The notes under the pieces: model-generated
The model's input: only the letters and a program-made list of their open reading frames with translations
What the model was told of the DNA's origin: nothing
Databases searched by the model: none
Assembly: GCA_914767715.1 (NCBI GenBank)
Contig: OU612065.1
Span: forward strand, 25,544,001 to 25,608,000
Source of the DNA: Membranipora membranacea
Lineage: Eukaryota; Bryozoa; Gymnolaemata; Cheilostomatida; Membraniporidae
DNA: 64,000 nucleotides
Direction of reading: 5' to 3'
In this document: piece by piece, positions 26,054 through 37,900 of the stretch
How positions within the stretch are numbered: the stretch's first letter is position 1
Layout: the number at the start of each line of letters is the position of its first letter
Translations under genes and position numbers: made by a program

Positions 26054-26605
26054 GAACAGTCAAGTGTTATTTTCCTTTATCAAATCATATTCTACAATTA
26101 TATTCATGGACGTGTTAGCCTGGAGAGAATTTTGCAACATTGCCTATGACTTAGGCGTTAACTTTGTATCCAGATTTTGCTAGCCATCCCCTGAGAATGG
26201 CTACCAGGGGGTCTTGTTTAGCAGACTTGTGACTATCCTGTGTTTTGCAGGATCAACTGAACTGTAGAGTCAATTGATGTAACTCCAGTCATAGATGGCC
26301 ACAGGCCATTTTTATTTCCTAGTGCACTTGCTGAGCAGCTTCTTCCTCATTTCACATCAAACAAATGTAAAACAGCTGCTGGACTTTTCATCAGGAAAAG
26401 TAGTTGTCTCTTTTCACTACAGATGTTAATTTGTTTGACCACAAGCACTGGTTGCAGAACAAAAACCCTGTTTGAGGAGTCTGCTGTATTAAATTGTGTA
26501 GTAATAACTAATTTTAATTGTGGGGCTCTTAGAAACAAAGATGCTAAATTGAACTTTGTTTTATCGAAGTCTTGAGTTCTATGGGTACCTGAGACCTGAA
26601 CCCAG

Positions 26606-26648
26606 GTTGATTCGAGTTACCTCAGTCAGCCTCTTTTCGAAGACAAGA
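26606..26648 (+). repeat. Short dispersed repeat, copy 2
   Basis: Related to the copy at 23066-23106: GGTTGATTCGAGTTACCTC, then CAGCCTCTTTTCGAAGACAAGA. Confidence 0.5.
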
Positions 26649-26723
26649 TAATAACTTAAAATGTTACCCATTAGCCTCTGTGCAATGAAAATTTCTCACA
26701 AACTGATATATTATTTTCCATGT

Positions 26724-26729
26724 TTTATT
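26724..26729 (-). terminator. Candidate poly(A) signal of the small secreted-protein gene
   Basis: AATAAA on the minus strand, about 245 bases after the stop codon at 26974. Confidence 0.45.
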
Positions 26730-26973
26730 TCGGATCATAGAAGAGATTTGGCGAAGCTATGCATTATTTGACATCTCAATATATACAAAAACTAAAAAAT
26801 GCTGTAAACTTTACAAGTTATCATTATCGCATTATGCATTGGAGAAGCATTAAAATGTACTTGGTACAATAATATGGTATCACAAGAATATTGGAAATGG
26901 ATGGACTAAATAGATAATTAAAAAACCTGGAATGGGGGAAAAGGGAAAAAAACCATTGCCACTGCCAGTGCCT

Positions 26974-27774
26974 TCAGCCGGCAGCTTCCATCATAAAGTA
27001 GAGATTTTCATGCTGGCTTGTTCTAGTATTCTGTTGTTCCTCAGCCCTCAACAAATTCGAAAATCTAACCAACAGGCGATATTCCTGAGAGAATGATAAC
27101 TTGTCCATAGCATTGTCAGTAGCCTTCCTTTTCGTTCGATAAAGCGATTTATTTCTATGTTTTTTCTGATGTTTACCTCGGCGCACCGGTGTTTGGAGAA
27201 CATCATTAATAATTTCTGACTCCTCATCACCAAACAGGTATTTTGACAGTTTTTGTAGCACCCAAGCTTTCTGGTTGTAAGTAAAACTTAGAGTTTTCCC
27301 CTCTTCTTCTACTTGGACCAACAAGTCTTTGAGTACAATGTTTGCGATGATGTCTTTTTTATCTGTGATTAATAATCCTTGGTCTGTTGCTTTCGCTGCA
27401 GAGTCTTTTACAGGTGCTGCTTGTGTTAATACTATCGTTGCATATAGCAGTAGTATACATGATTTGCAGTGACGGCACATAATCTGTGAATCCAGCTACA
27501 AAACAAAAGAAAGTAATATTATTAATAAATGTTTAAATGTATGATCATATTTTCATATTCTCTGATCATTTTTTAAGTTTAGAAAATTAACGAGCTACAG
27601 CAAATATTTGCAATGTAGATATGTACTCTTGACATGATAAGCTGCTGAGAGCGATACAGATGGTGAAGTATTATGCCTTATATTAGAATTATGATAGCGT
27701 AATACTTAAACATTTAGTATATGAATTTATTTGATATGTTGGAAAAATATAAAATTCCTTACCTTTCCAAACAT
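26974..27774 (-). CDS. Small secreted basic protein with a furin-like cleavage site (hypothetical)
   Basis: Two exons: 27774-27763 (ATG TTT GGA AAG) and 27495-26974 (stop included), spliced in phase 0 to give 177 residues. An internal start would give 168. After a short N-region (MFGKLDSQIMCRHCKSC) comes a hydrophobic core, ILLLYATIVL, then TQAAPVKDS, which fits a signal peptide cleaved near QAA. The rest has no Cys and is helical and charged. It contains a very basic stretch (RRGKHQKKHRNK) and RTKRK, a furin-type RXKR site that would release a C-terminal piece of about 49 residues. I do not recognise a family. A secreted growth-factor-like, peptide-hormone-like or matrix-binding precursor is possible. 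A TATA box lies about 95 bases upstream, and the splice sites and poly(A) signal support a real gene. Confidence 0.72.
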
Positions 27775-27867
27775 TGTAAAACAGCTGATAGGTCTGCACA
27801 CTTATCAACACATCAACCTTTTATGTTGACCAGAGTTTGATCAGAGTTGCTCTTTGATGATTCCACG

Positions 27868-27877
27868 CTTATATATA
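27868..27877 (-). promoter_or_regulatory. TATA box of the small secreted-protein gene
   Basis: On the minus strand the sequence reads GGGTATATATAAGCG, a canonical TATA element. Transcription would start near 27840, leaving a 5' UTR of about 65 bases before the ATG at 27774. Confidence 0.55.
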
Positions 27878-30800
27878 CCCGCGATAATTGATTTTTTAAT
27901 ACACTTGAATGCAAGAAAACAATATGACAAGCGTGCATCGTTTTCTAGTGGAGCATCATGACCACAATTGTGCATGTACCAGATAGAGATAGCTACTTTC
28001 AGAAGCTCATTTGTCAAAATAATATCGGCTAATAACAGTTTTTTTTTCTTGTCCAAGTTTGTTTAATATGGCCATCATACAGATTTGTTTATCCAGAATA
28101 TTTCCTGTCGGCATCATCTACATTGATTGTTTTCCTCCCTTTATTCAGAAATTCTCTGAAGCATGAAAAGGAAAATGAAATGGAAACAAGACAGTCTAGT
28201 ACAGACTTATGTAATTTGAGGTAGAGAACAATTTCAGATGGCAATTTTTATGTCTTTTTCATGAAAGCATGTGCTTTGGAACAATGCATCAAAAGACTAT
28301 ATATATACAGGGTCCAGTAAAAATATTGATGGTTTATGAGCCGATGTGCATGCATAAAGCTACGCATTGTCTGTTAAACCGATGGTGGCATGCCGATGAG
28401 CCTTTGTGCATGCATTAAGCTACACAGCGGAATGATATTGTCGTTCAACCTAGAAACTGTATTTTACGGGAAATTATTGTTATTCAACATGTTGGTTGTG
28501 CTGCTAGTACCTGGAATTTCACCCAAATAATAGTTTTAATGTATTAGACTAGAAGCATTTATGTATTCAAATTGAACTTGTTGTGATTTTTCCAGACTTC
28601 CTGCATATGATCTCTGCCATATCCCCGAAGTCGTTTTTGCATCAAAAAAGCCCTAAATACTTGCATCCTATACTCAAAATGACCTTACTGGGAATATTAA
28701 AATTTCTAGTTTTTTGGCATACTTTGGACCATTCCAGGGTCTTTCAAACAAACAGGGCAGCAAATACTAGTTTGTAAGTGAGACTGAAAAGCATTGATTA
28801 TAAGTTCTTAGATCTAGATCATGTTTTGATATCAAGCCACGCTTTAAAAGTTTCTGCCCTAAAGGCCAAGTGCTTCCTGTCGCATTGCAATTAAAGCGTC
28901 CGCCCTGGAAGTCTTAATGGTCGTGAACTCTTTGTCTCAATACTTAGGTGTTTTCCAGGGAATTTTCTCAAACACCTTGAGACTTGAGCTTTGAAAGGAT
29001 ATGTTTGTGTTTATTTTTCTTGAGGGCATTTTTTGTGCTCAAGTTTTAAATAATTCTCTCCAATTTGTAACGCCCAAAAACTCTCACAACTCACATGCGC
29101 ACAGATTAAGGACCCCTTCAAAGTTTTTTTCATAAGATAATTAACACTCTTATGTTTCAGATAGACACCATTTGCTTAGAAACAGAACACAATTTCTCCT
29201 ATAACAAAAACCCATTTTCTTATATGGTCAAGAGCAGAAACAGGGGGAGGGCTAGGCTAGGCTAGGTGAGGGCTCAGATTAATGAACTATCTAGCTGTGT
29301 CACAATCCTCTAACACCCACCTGGCTCTGCAGGATTATATTCAGCCATGTTTACGCTTCAGCCCCCAGCGGGATCGTCTCATGATATATATGGCAACTGC
29401 TCCCAGACATATATGCTTTTATTCATGTTTCTTTTATTGAAACTCAACCACTAACTTAGCCAATGTGTTGGCAATCAGAGCCAAGACATTGGCTACAACT
29501 AGCTGTGCTGTGACTTTTATGCAATTCAAAGGTAAAAGCTTTTCTATAACATTGGCTTCACTGAAACTGTTTTTTCTTTTGCTATAAAAGATCAAAAAAT
29601 CCTATGCCTGATTCAACTAAACACTTCACTAGTCAATTGTTATTGTTGGGTATGTGGATTTATGTACTTTTTTGTGTTTCTGAAGTACTCGAAGTCCAAT
29701 ACATGCACTCAATGAACCTTGTATGGTGTAGAGAGATCGCCTGTACTTAGCATTTATGGTTAAATGGCAAAAAAGTTGGTCTGCTTAAAACTTGGACATT
29801 TCATCCAACCATCTCGATCTCCATGTACCGTACTGGCGGTCCATAAACGAAATCATGCACAGGTCAATGTTATAGACATACATATTACAATTACAGCATT
29901 TCTATTTCTATGGCTGTAATTAATAATATCTTATAATATTATAATCCCACATATATGGTTTCTAAGGCACCTTTGGCCCGAGGCTCGCACGCATCATGTT
30001 AAGAAATCAGGCTAGACAAATTAATCCATTTATTTCAGCAGGATGTAGGCGTCCCTCGGTAACTGTGTTTTATTATCTAATGGTCATTGCAAATGTATTT
30101 ACTCCCTCCAACGCCAACTGCTGACCTGTCTGAAATAGCCAGACAACTTTGTTTCTTTTGCCTGTGGCTATCATATACAATACAAGTTGATGACTCCTCA
30201 CACCCTTAGAACTAAAAATAGATCCTTTGACTCTGGAAATGTAGTTTAAAGTTGTACTGAGGGCCATTAGCACCTTTAATTGTTCTGTTGTCGGTATTAA
30301 TAAAAATGAAAGTTTTATTGGCCAGCCTGGTCATGAGATTATTTATTGAAGGGTCATCACAGTCAACTCCATATTCATAACAATTATATAATTGTAAGTT
30401 GGCCTGAGATTATGTCTGAGGTTAATAATGAGCAAAGAATTTTCATGAAAACATACGATATAAATGTGGGCCTATGTGTGATGTTGTCTGTACTAAAATG
30501 CTTTGCTAGATTATAAAAATGAACATTGAGGAGCAAAATTTGTTTACTATAAAAAATAATGAAGAGTTAGTATAGCAGCAGAGCAGCACGAAAAGTCTGG
30601 TGTTTCCTCAGGAGAAGAAAATATGGTATAGAAACTAAATAGAAGTTGTGTCAGCCCATAACATTTCCTCTTGAGTATGATAACACAAAGTTAATATACA
30701 CCATAAGTTATATCATGACAGAGTAAAAATATAATATAGAAATTGCATAAAAGAAAAAAAATACAACTATCATTGTTAGACTACTTGCACCATAGTTCAA

Positions 30801-31956
30801 ACAGGATTCACATAACATACAATCATTTGCAAATCCCTCAGTAATCTAACTCCATGAGCTGAATAGTTTGCATAGAACTTGGATAAAACTTTATGATGGC
30901 TAAATTATTGTCTTAGGGAATGCTATCATCAAAAGTGCGCTACTACAAATTTCTCGCTGATAAATAGATAAATAACATTGTAGAAAATTGTATAAAGGTT
31001 ACAGTATGGTATATAAAAATCACATATGGTGCTCATATAATAATAATATATAAATCTAAAATAAGCACTACGCAGTGAAAGGGCTGAATGGAATTGTATC
31101 CACCGTTCAAGAATCAGATTTCCTTAATCGTGTTCCCCTTTTAAGTAAAACAAGCACCCGTTTAGGTTGTGATGTATCATAATTCCATTTTTTTGGATAA
31201 AATATGAAAATTGAAGATCGAGGCACGTTGAGATATGTGTCTTCCTCCATACTGATCTCGGTTAATTAGCCCGAAGGCTGCTCTAGCAGCAAGTTCAGTA
31301 GGAGCCCTCCATTTTCCCCTACAATCATAAATAGACACTAAAGTATGCTAGACTTTACTGACATGTAGAGACAGGGGTTCTGTCCCCAATATTAAGAGAT
31401 ATTGTCTGCCAGATAAAAAGTGTATAATATAATAATGATGCCATGTTGTATGTTGATGACATGACTGCATGCTAAGTGACATCAACTTCAGTCGACAAAT
31501 AGATGAAGGTAATTTCTTCCGCTAGAAATTCCAAAGCACACTTGAACTTTCCTCATACTGACACTGCCATTTCTAATGCTCATCAAGTCAGCCACAACAA
31601 AACATTGCCGTCTTTTGCTGAACAAAAGATCAGTTAAAAATAGTAACATTCAAATATAATTGTTATTCCCAGTCCAGACAAATTTATATGACTTTGAAAT
31701 GCAGTTAATTTGCGACTGTCACTGCACAATTATTCAAATAATAAAGCGACAAATGACTGATGACTCCCAAGCCCCACAACCAGATGTCTCCTTTCAATGA
31801 GCGAGTATTTGTCTGTCTATATAATGCTCCGGGCGCAACGAAAGTCCAGAGTTTATCTTTTATCCATGTTGTAAAATTACAAAAAATCATTTAAAATAGA
31901 CAGAAAAATTCGGTCTCCGGATAACGTTCCGGTTCCTTGATGAGAATTGTACTCAC
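27878..31956. other. Intergenic region, no supported gene
   Basis: AT-rich sequence with many stops in all frames. It should include the 3' UTR of the large cadherin (further exon(s) may lie here because exon 36 ends in a GTGAGT donor) and upstream sequence of the small secreted-protein gene. A short local duplication of ATGAGCC-GTGCATGCAT occurs at about 28336-28430. No ORF here has coding features. Confidence 0.5.
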
Positions 31957-31983
31957 CTTTCGAATTATTTTAACATCCATCTC

Positions 31984-34900
31984 TCAGTTAATATACCTGT
32001 AACAGGAAAAAAATTAGGAACTTGAATTATAAGCCGATTAAATTTCAAAAACTCAAGGGACATCTTCTTTTGAGTACGCATGTTATTTGCGTCACTAGGA
32101 CTTGACCAGGTCACCCTTGGGACAGAACTCAACGTAGAAGAAAATATGCCCTATTTTTCACGCGTTCACGGATCCTGCCTATCTCAACTTCGCTCCTTAT
32201 GAGAGAAATATTATTTTATTTTTTAGAAATTGGCACCCAATTCAAAATGATGTCTTTCCGAGAAGTTGTTGAGACAACTTGCATAACCAACTAATTTTTG
32301 ACAGTATATCCGGGCAGTTTTTTAATCAACAAGACTTTTCTCGAGGCTCTCCGTTGTCGGTAAACCATGTGCATGGCCTGGGAAATAAACACTTGATCAA
32401 TTCACTAATGAATGCCAACTGTGATTATCAATGTGCTTCAGCTACGCACTTATGATGCAGAGTGACATGTGAAATGTATGTATAGATATGTTTTCTCAAT
32501 CTATGATTCATATAAAACATGATGTGTAGCATATTTTTTGTTGTTGACAGTGGCATCATAGACAAGAATAACCATGCTGTCTGCAAACACTGTGCAGCAT
32601 ATGCAACCCTGGATTTGTCAAAGAGTCTGAGGATAAAAACTTAATATAATTTTGATAACTAGGGGTTCTCCTTCTTGCTTTAAATGAATTGTCAATATTT
32701 GTGAAAGGATGCTCCTCTTATATTTTGCAAAAACAAATTTATTTTTTATTTACTTGTTGAAATTCATGATGCAAATGTTTTCTTTTGAGGAAAAAAGACA
32801 GATACGTTGCAAAACAGAACCCATGGGCGAGCACGAAAATGTCACTGCTTAATCAGTAAAAGGTGAAGAAGTGAAAAAGGGAATGATTTAAAATTTGTTG
32901 TATTAGCAGCATTTCGCTGCATGATGCAAATGACCTAAGCACGTTGCACCAAGAGGAAGTAAGTTAAATCAACACTGCTGCAGAAACCTGGATCTTAATA
33001 AAATTATGCAGGATTTTTGATCAAATAATTGCCACTTCAGTTAGCTGGGTTGAAGTTTAAAAAAATGCTGGGATTAATATTTTGTTTGAGCAGACGAATA
33101 GAGAGTCCTATCTATTTGATGTCGATTTCATCATAAGCATACACGTAAGCATGAAGGTAAATGCCTTTATGTAATAAGCGTATTTTAGACTTCGCTAAAA
33201 AGTATCTACCGAAGTTGCCCGTCGAACAAATATCTGTTTAGATATATCACTTACTTATGATGGAAGTAGTATAAACACCCCAGGAGGATTACAGCATCAA
33301 GAAAGAGGAATATAGCACAGACTATGATCACCCACCAAATCCACTGATAGTAATACCAATCAAATATTTCTCTGGATACTACGTCAACCTGAGGCTAAAA
33401 AGTCAAAATAGAAAATACATAACTATTTTCATATTTACAATTATTACGAACGTTTTACCTCAAAGAGAATTAAAACAAAAGATTCAGGTTTTTCATCAAG
33501 GCTTACAGATTGATATTTTGAGGTTTCAGGAAAAAGCATCTATCAAACACCAATACCAATCAATCCTTCAAACACATGTTATGTACGTTAATGAAAACAT
33601 CCGTCCAAGATGATATTGTATGCCAATTAAATATTGTTAAAAACAGAAAAAAAGACAGCTATTTTAAATTAAAAGGAAGAAACTTTTCCATATATTATCA
33701 TGCTATTTACCTGTACTCTCGGATCACCTGTCACTATATCATATTTCTCAAACAGTTCATCCTGACGCTGACTATAACCTGCCTGTAATATCTCTGCTAC
33801 TGTGGCAGCGCTGACCAGATTCCCATCCTTATCCAGCACATACATATAAACATCAGTTCTGCAGCAAAATCAGAGAAATGTAAACCATTAAAATTTCAAC
33901 AATATTCGTTGATACGTTGAGAAGCACAATTATTATAAAAAGGTTTATGAAAAGTCTACTGAAACTGCATCACATTTTAGGTTCATTGGCATCGTCTTAT
34001 TTTTTGTTGAATTTTTGGTTATATATATATTATATATTATATATATTCTTTTAATCTTTTTTTACAATTTATGTTTTGGTCACATCATGAGAAAACATTA
34101 GAGATGATAAATTGTTGCTGACAATAGATGTATTATTATATTGTTATAATTAAAAATCATTTAATCATTTAATCCTTGTCGTTATGATATACAATTGATA
34201 ACATTGATAACTGTAAATATTTAAATCGTCTCAGCTGGAAGTTGTCTTGCATATCGGTACATCTGTCCGAATTTCTGTTACTCAGTTATGTATTGAAGTT
34301 ATATTGAATGCTCCCCCACAAGTAATGCGTATATGGTAGTGGAGCCATAAATTAGATATCAGTTTATGGGACACTGCCACGAATTTACAGGAGTCGCTAA
34401 TCGGGCAGCAGAGAGTATACAGACAGTCTATAGTATAGACAACATCCTGTGGGGGTTAAAGGAGGTCTGAAAACTTATTTCCTGATACATTAGTCCTAGT
34501 TTTTGAAAGGGAGACGTAGTCTAAGAAAGGAAGCCTTAGAACTTAAATAACAGTCAAGGGATACATTTGTCTTTGGCTTTTTCGATATAATGTTTCTTGG
34601 AAGTGGGGTGCATGAGGCTACAACTAAAAATAGAAACACTTACACATTTGCATAGGTCTGTTTGGTTTGTGGGTCCTGGTGATTTAGAGTTCTTTGTTCT
34701 ACAAACCGATATCCATGAATTTCTTGGAGCTGCCTGTAAAAATGTTGTGCTAAGATTTAAATAAATAACCAATAGGAACATTCAGCCCATTTAATTTGGC
34801 TAGACACTTAGAAAACAATCAGCCCCAATAGTTAGTCATAAAGGAGAGAAAATAAAAAAAATCAGGGCCAAAATATCTGGGCCAACTTTTACGTTTAACC

Positions 34901-37900
34901 GGTACTTAAATTTAAATATTGAGACAAAATCACAAATATTGTCAAACCTCATTGTACGAATTAATAGTATGCGAATCATCAAATTACAGCTTTTACTCAC
35001 TCGAAGAAGTCCCCTATGAATTGGCGAACGGCCACTGGGGGTTGATCAATAACCAATATCAGTTGTTCTGACGGACTGCTCACATAGACCTGAAATTGAA
35101 ACTAATTAATTAAACCATCAATACAAACAACATGGTCTAATAAATCACAAATAGATTGCCACAGTTTTAGGCCGATGTGAAAGTACGGTATGTAGCGTCT
35201 TTTCTTACAAACCAGGCCATTCATTATTAATTACATACGTTGAGGGGCCATTTTAATTAGCGTCATGCCGAGTTTACAAATTTCCAGTGAGAGTCCTTGT
35301 ATAAATAAGATCCTGTCCAGGGTAACACCTTTGGTGGCGAAGCTACAAAGTAATTTCTTCTACCTCCCTGGCTAAAAGATGCCTAAAATACACGCCACTG
35401 ACATCACAGAAGAGTTTATGAAATAAAACTGTGTCCAAATCCAATTTAAAACACTATAAGGAGACAATGAGCGAACCGTAGTATTGGATTCATTCACAAG
35501 CACTAGTGATCGTATTTATTTTAAATATGACCCCATATGGTGTAGTTTTTTCTTTAATTTGCCCAAAGCCTAAAGGGATATAAGCCTGCGGCGAATATAA
35601 ATCCAAAAATAGAGGGACTGTTATGGTCTGGTTCTTGGTACTGGTGGGAATAGTTTGTCTAATTGTAAAAAGAACAGCAATAAAAATCAGAACACAGCCT
35701 ACAAAGCTTACAAGCCATCGACACAATACACTCCCCTTTTTTTCTTAGAAGAGCAGAGCATGGAAACATATTATCATTACCAGGCTGCAGTTTAGGAAAA
35801 ATGGTAGGGGAGGCGAAAATCCTTGAGGGTGTGAAGTAACACCAGGTTGGGGGGTTGGGGGGTCTGTCAGGCGGTGGGCAAAAGTCTGGGGGGCTCAGAC
35901 TAGAGGTTGGGTATTGTAAGCTCCTCCTGATGAGTCTGGGGTTAATTCCAAATATGCTGATTCTGATATGGAATATTCAATTATAGAACTTTAGGCCACT
36001 CTATTAAGTATACTAAGGGGGGGGGGGCAGAGCGTCCCTGCCTCCCCTAGAACTACGGGCCTGTAAATTACGGATGAATATCCAACTCACGGTAAGCGTC
36101 ATTTCTGCAGACTCAGAACCAGAGGTCGCCCTGATTTTTAGTACAAATCTTCCTCCTATGAGGCTCAAATACGAGGCTAGGCTCGTTGTCACCTTAAATA
36201 TAAAAGAAAAATATGGGTGATAAATTATACATTATTCTTTCATTTCTTTTTATTAGATTTAATCATTCGAAACTAAGACATTAGTACTGCTTCGTTAAAA
36301 AAATGATTTGCTCTAGCCCTTGAGAGGGTAAAGGTCCCTAAAATCCTGCTAGTGAGAATATGATGCATCCTAGAAACCAGCCGTATCCTAGAAGTGTGAG
36401 GCCATAAATGACCCCCTAGAGTGCTCAGCAAGCTGCCAAAAACCCAACAAGGCACGAACGACGAACCAGCCATTAAGACTGACCTAAGCCATCGCTGAGA
36501 AACAGTTATTAATTCATTACCCATTCCCTGTTAAAATATAAGGGGGTCTTTAAGCACAGTTGATGGTTTTTCTCTATCCTGAAAAGTGTGCCCAAGAGTT
36601 TTATCTGTTGTCGCAACAACTAAACATTGAATCATGCAAATTAATAGGGTGTCTATGCCCTAGAGGAATAAGGTATTCGCAGGAGGAAAAGCTCATAAAT
36701 TCACAAATATTTGAGAAAGGTATATTTTAAGCTAGCTAGAATTTACCGATCCTCGTTAATTTTTATAGGGGTCCACCTTAGCTAGCTAAAATCTAGCATA
36801 AGCTAATCAAAACTAGCTAAACTTAACTCTAGCTAATATTTACACTTCTAGGTTTCTCGCCTTGCTTACCTTTCTTACGTTACTAAACACAGCCAGGTAA
36901 AGCTCCTAAAACCCACAACACAAACCAGAAAATTTGGTTTCACTGGCCAGGGTCACAATTTAACCAAAGAGATAGAAGTAATCATTGCTTACCCTGCCTG
37001 TGAATATATCCATAGAAAAGGCGTCCCGTATAGTGGAGTTATCGCTGCCTTGTATCACCTCGGAGCCTCTGATATACTCAGTACTCAGTATCTCATATGA
37101 TATACCAGTAGGGGAGATAACATCTAAATCAGAAGCTCTGATCTGTACTATCACCTGTCCAGCTCCCACATTACCACTCATAACTGTAATAAAGGTGAAA
37201 AACGGTGGGAAATAATCCTCTCTTGTTGTAAGGAGTTCCCTACATGATGCATGTGTTATAGGACTAGGATTAATTCAAGTGCTCAAACTTTGCCACAGTT
37301 CCATCAATTTGCTGGGAACATGGTTGCTACTCCCATCAGCCCGGGAAAATTTGAGCTAGCTTCTTGCAATAACCATTAGATTTGCATTGAGCATGTTGTT
37401 GAAATCTTGCTTCGGGAAAACATACTAGAAAACTTCAATTGAATTGATGCTTTTTGTTTTTAAAATCAAATGAAACGTACCAGCGGATTGAGTAGCTCTG
37501 AGGAACTGTAGAATATTATCATCTCGGTCAGTGACCCTGACGATAACCTTCCATTGATCAGAGTTGAGAGAGGAGTCAGATTTACTGGTGCTGGCGTTTA
37601 CACACAGAGTATGAGAGACAGCCTGCTCATAGTCCAGTGTACGAGTGTCCACTGATATCTCACCAGTCAGCAAGTCTATAGAAAATCTATCTGACTGAGT
37701 AGAGGCCGTTCCATCAACACCTGTAAACCAAAACGCACGTGTGTGATACTCAAAACTGTTGATGGTTTCGCTAACTAAGGGCATCACATTAAGTTGCACA
37801 AGCCATCAGTTCTGTGGTCTAAAAACCACTTATAATGAAAACATAGAAATTCTGCATGCTGTGTAAATAATCAAAACTCAAGTTCATGTTAACTGTGTAC

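Larger units (their letters stand above)
25299..26973. other. Convergent intergenic region between BCR and the small secreted-protein gene
   Basis: It holds the presumed 3' UTR of BCR up to about 25870, a SINE-like insertion, a copy of a short dispersed repeat (26606-26648), and the presumed 3' UTR of the minus-strand gene below 26974. No other coding region is supported. Confidence 0.55.
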
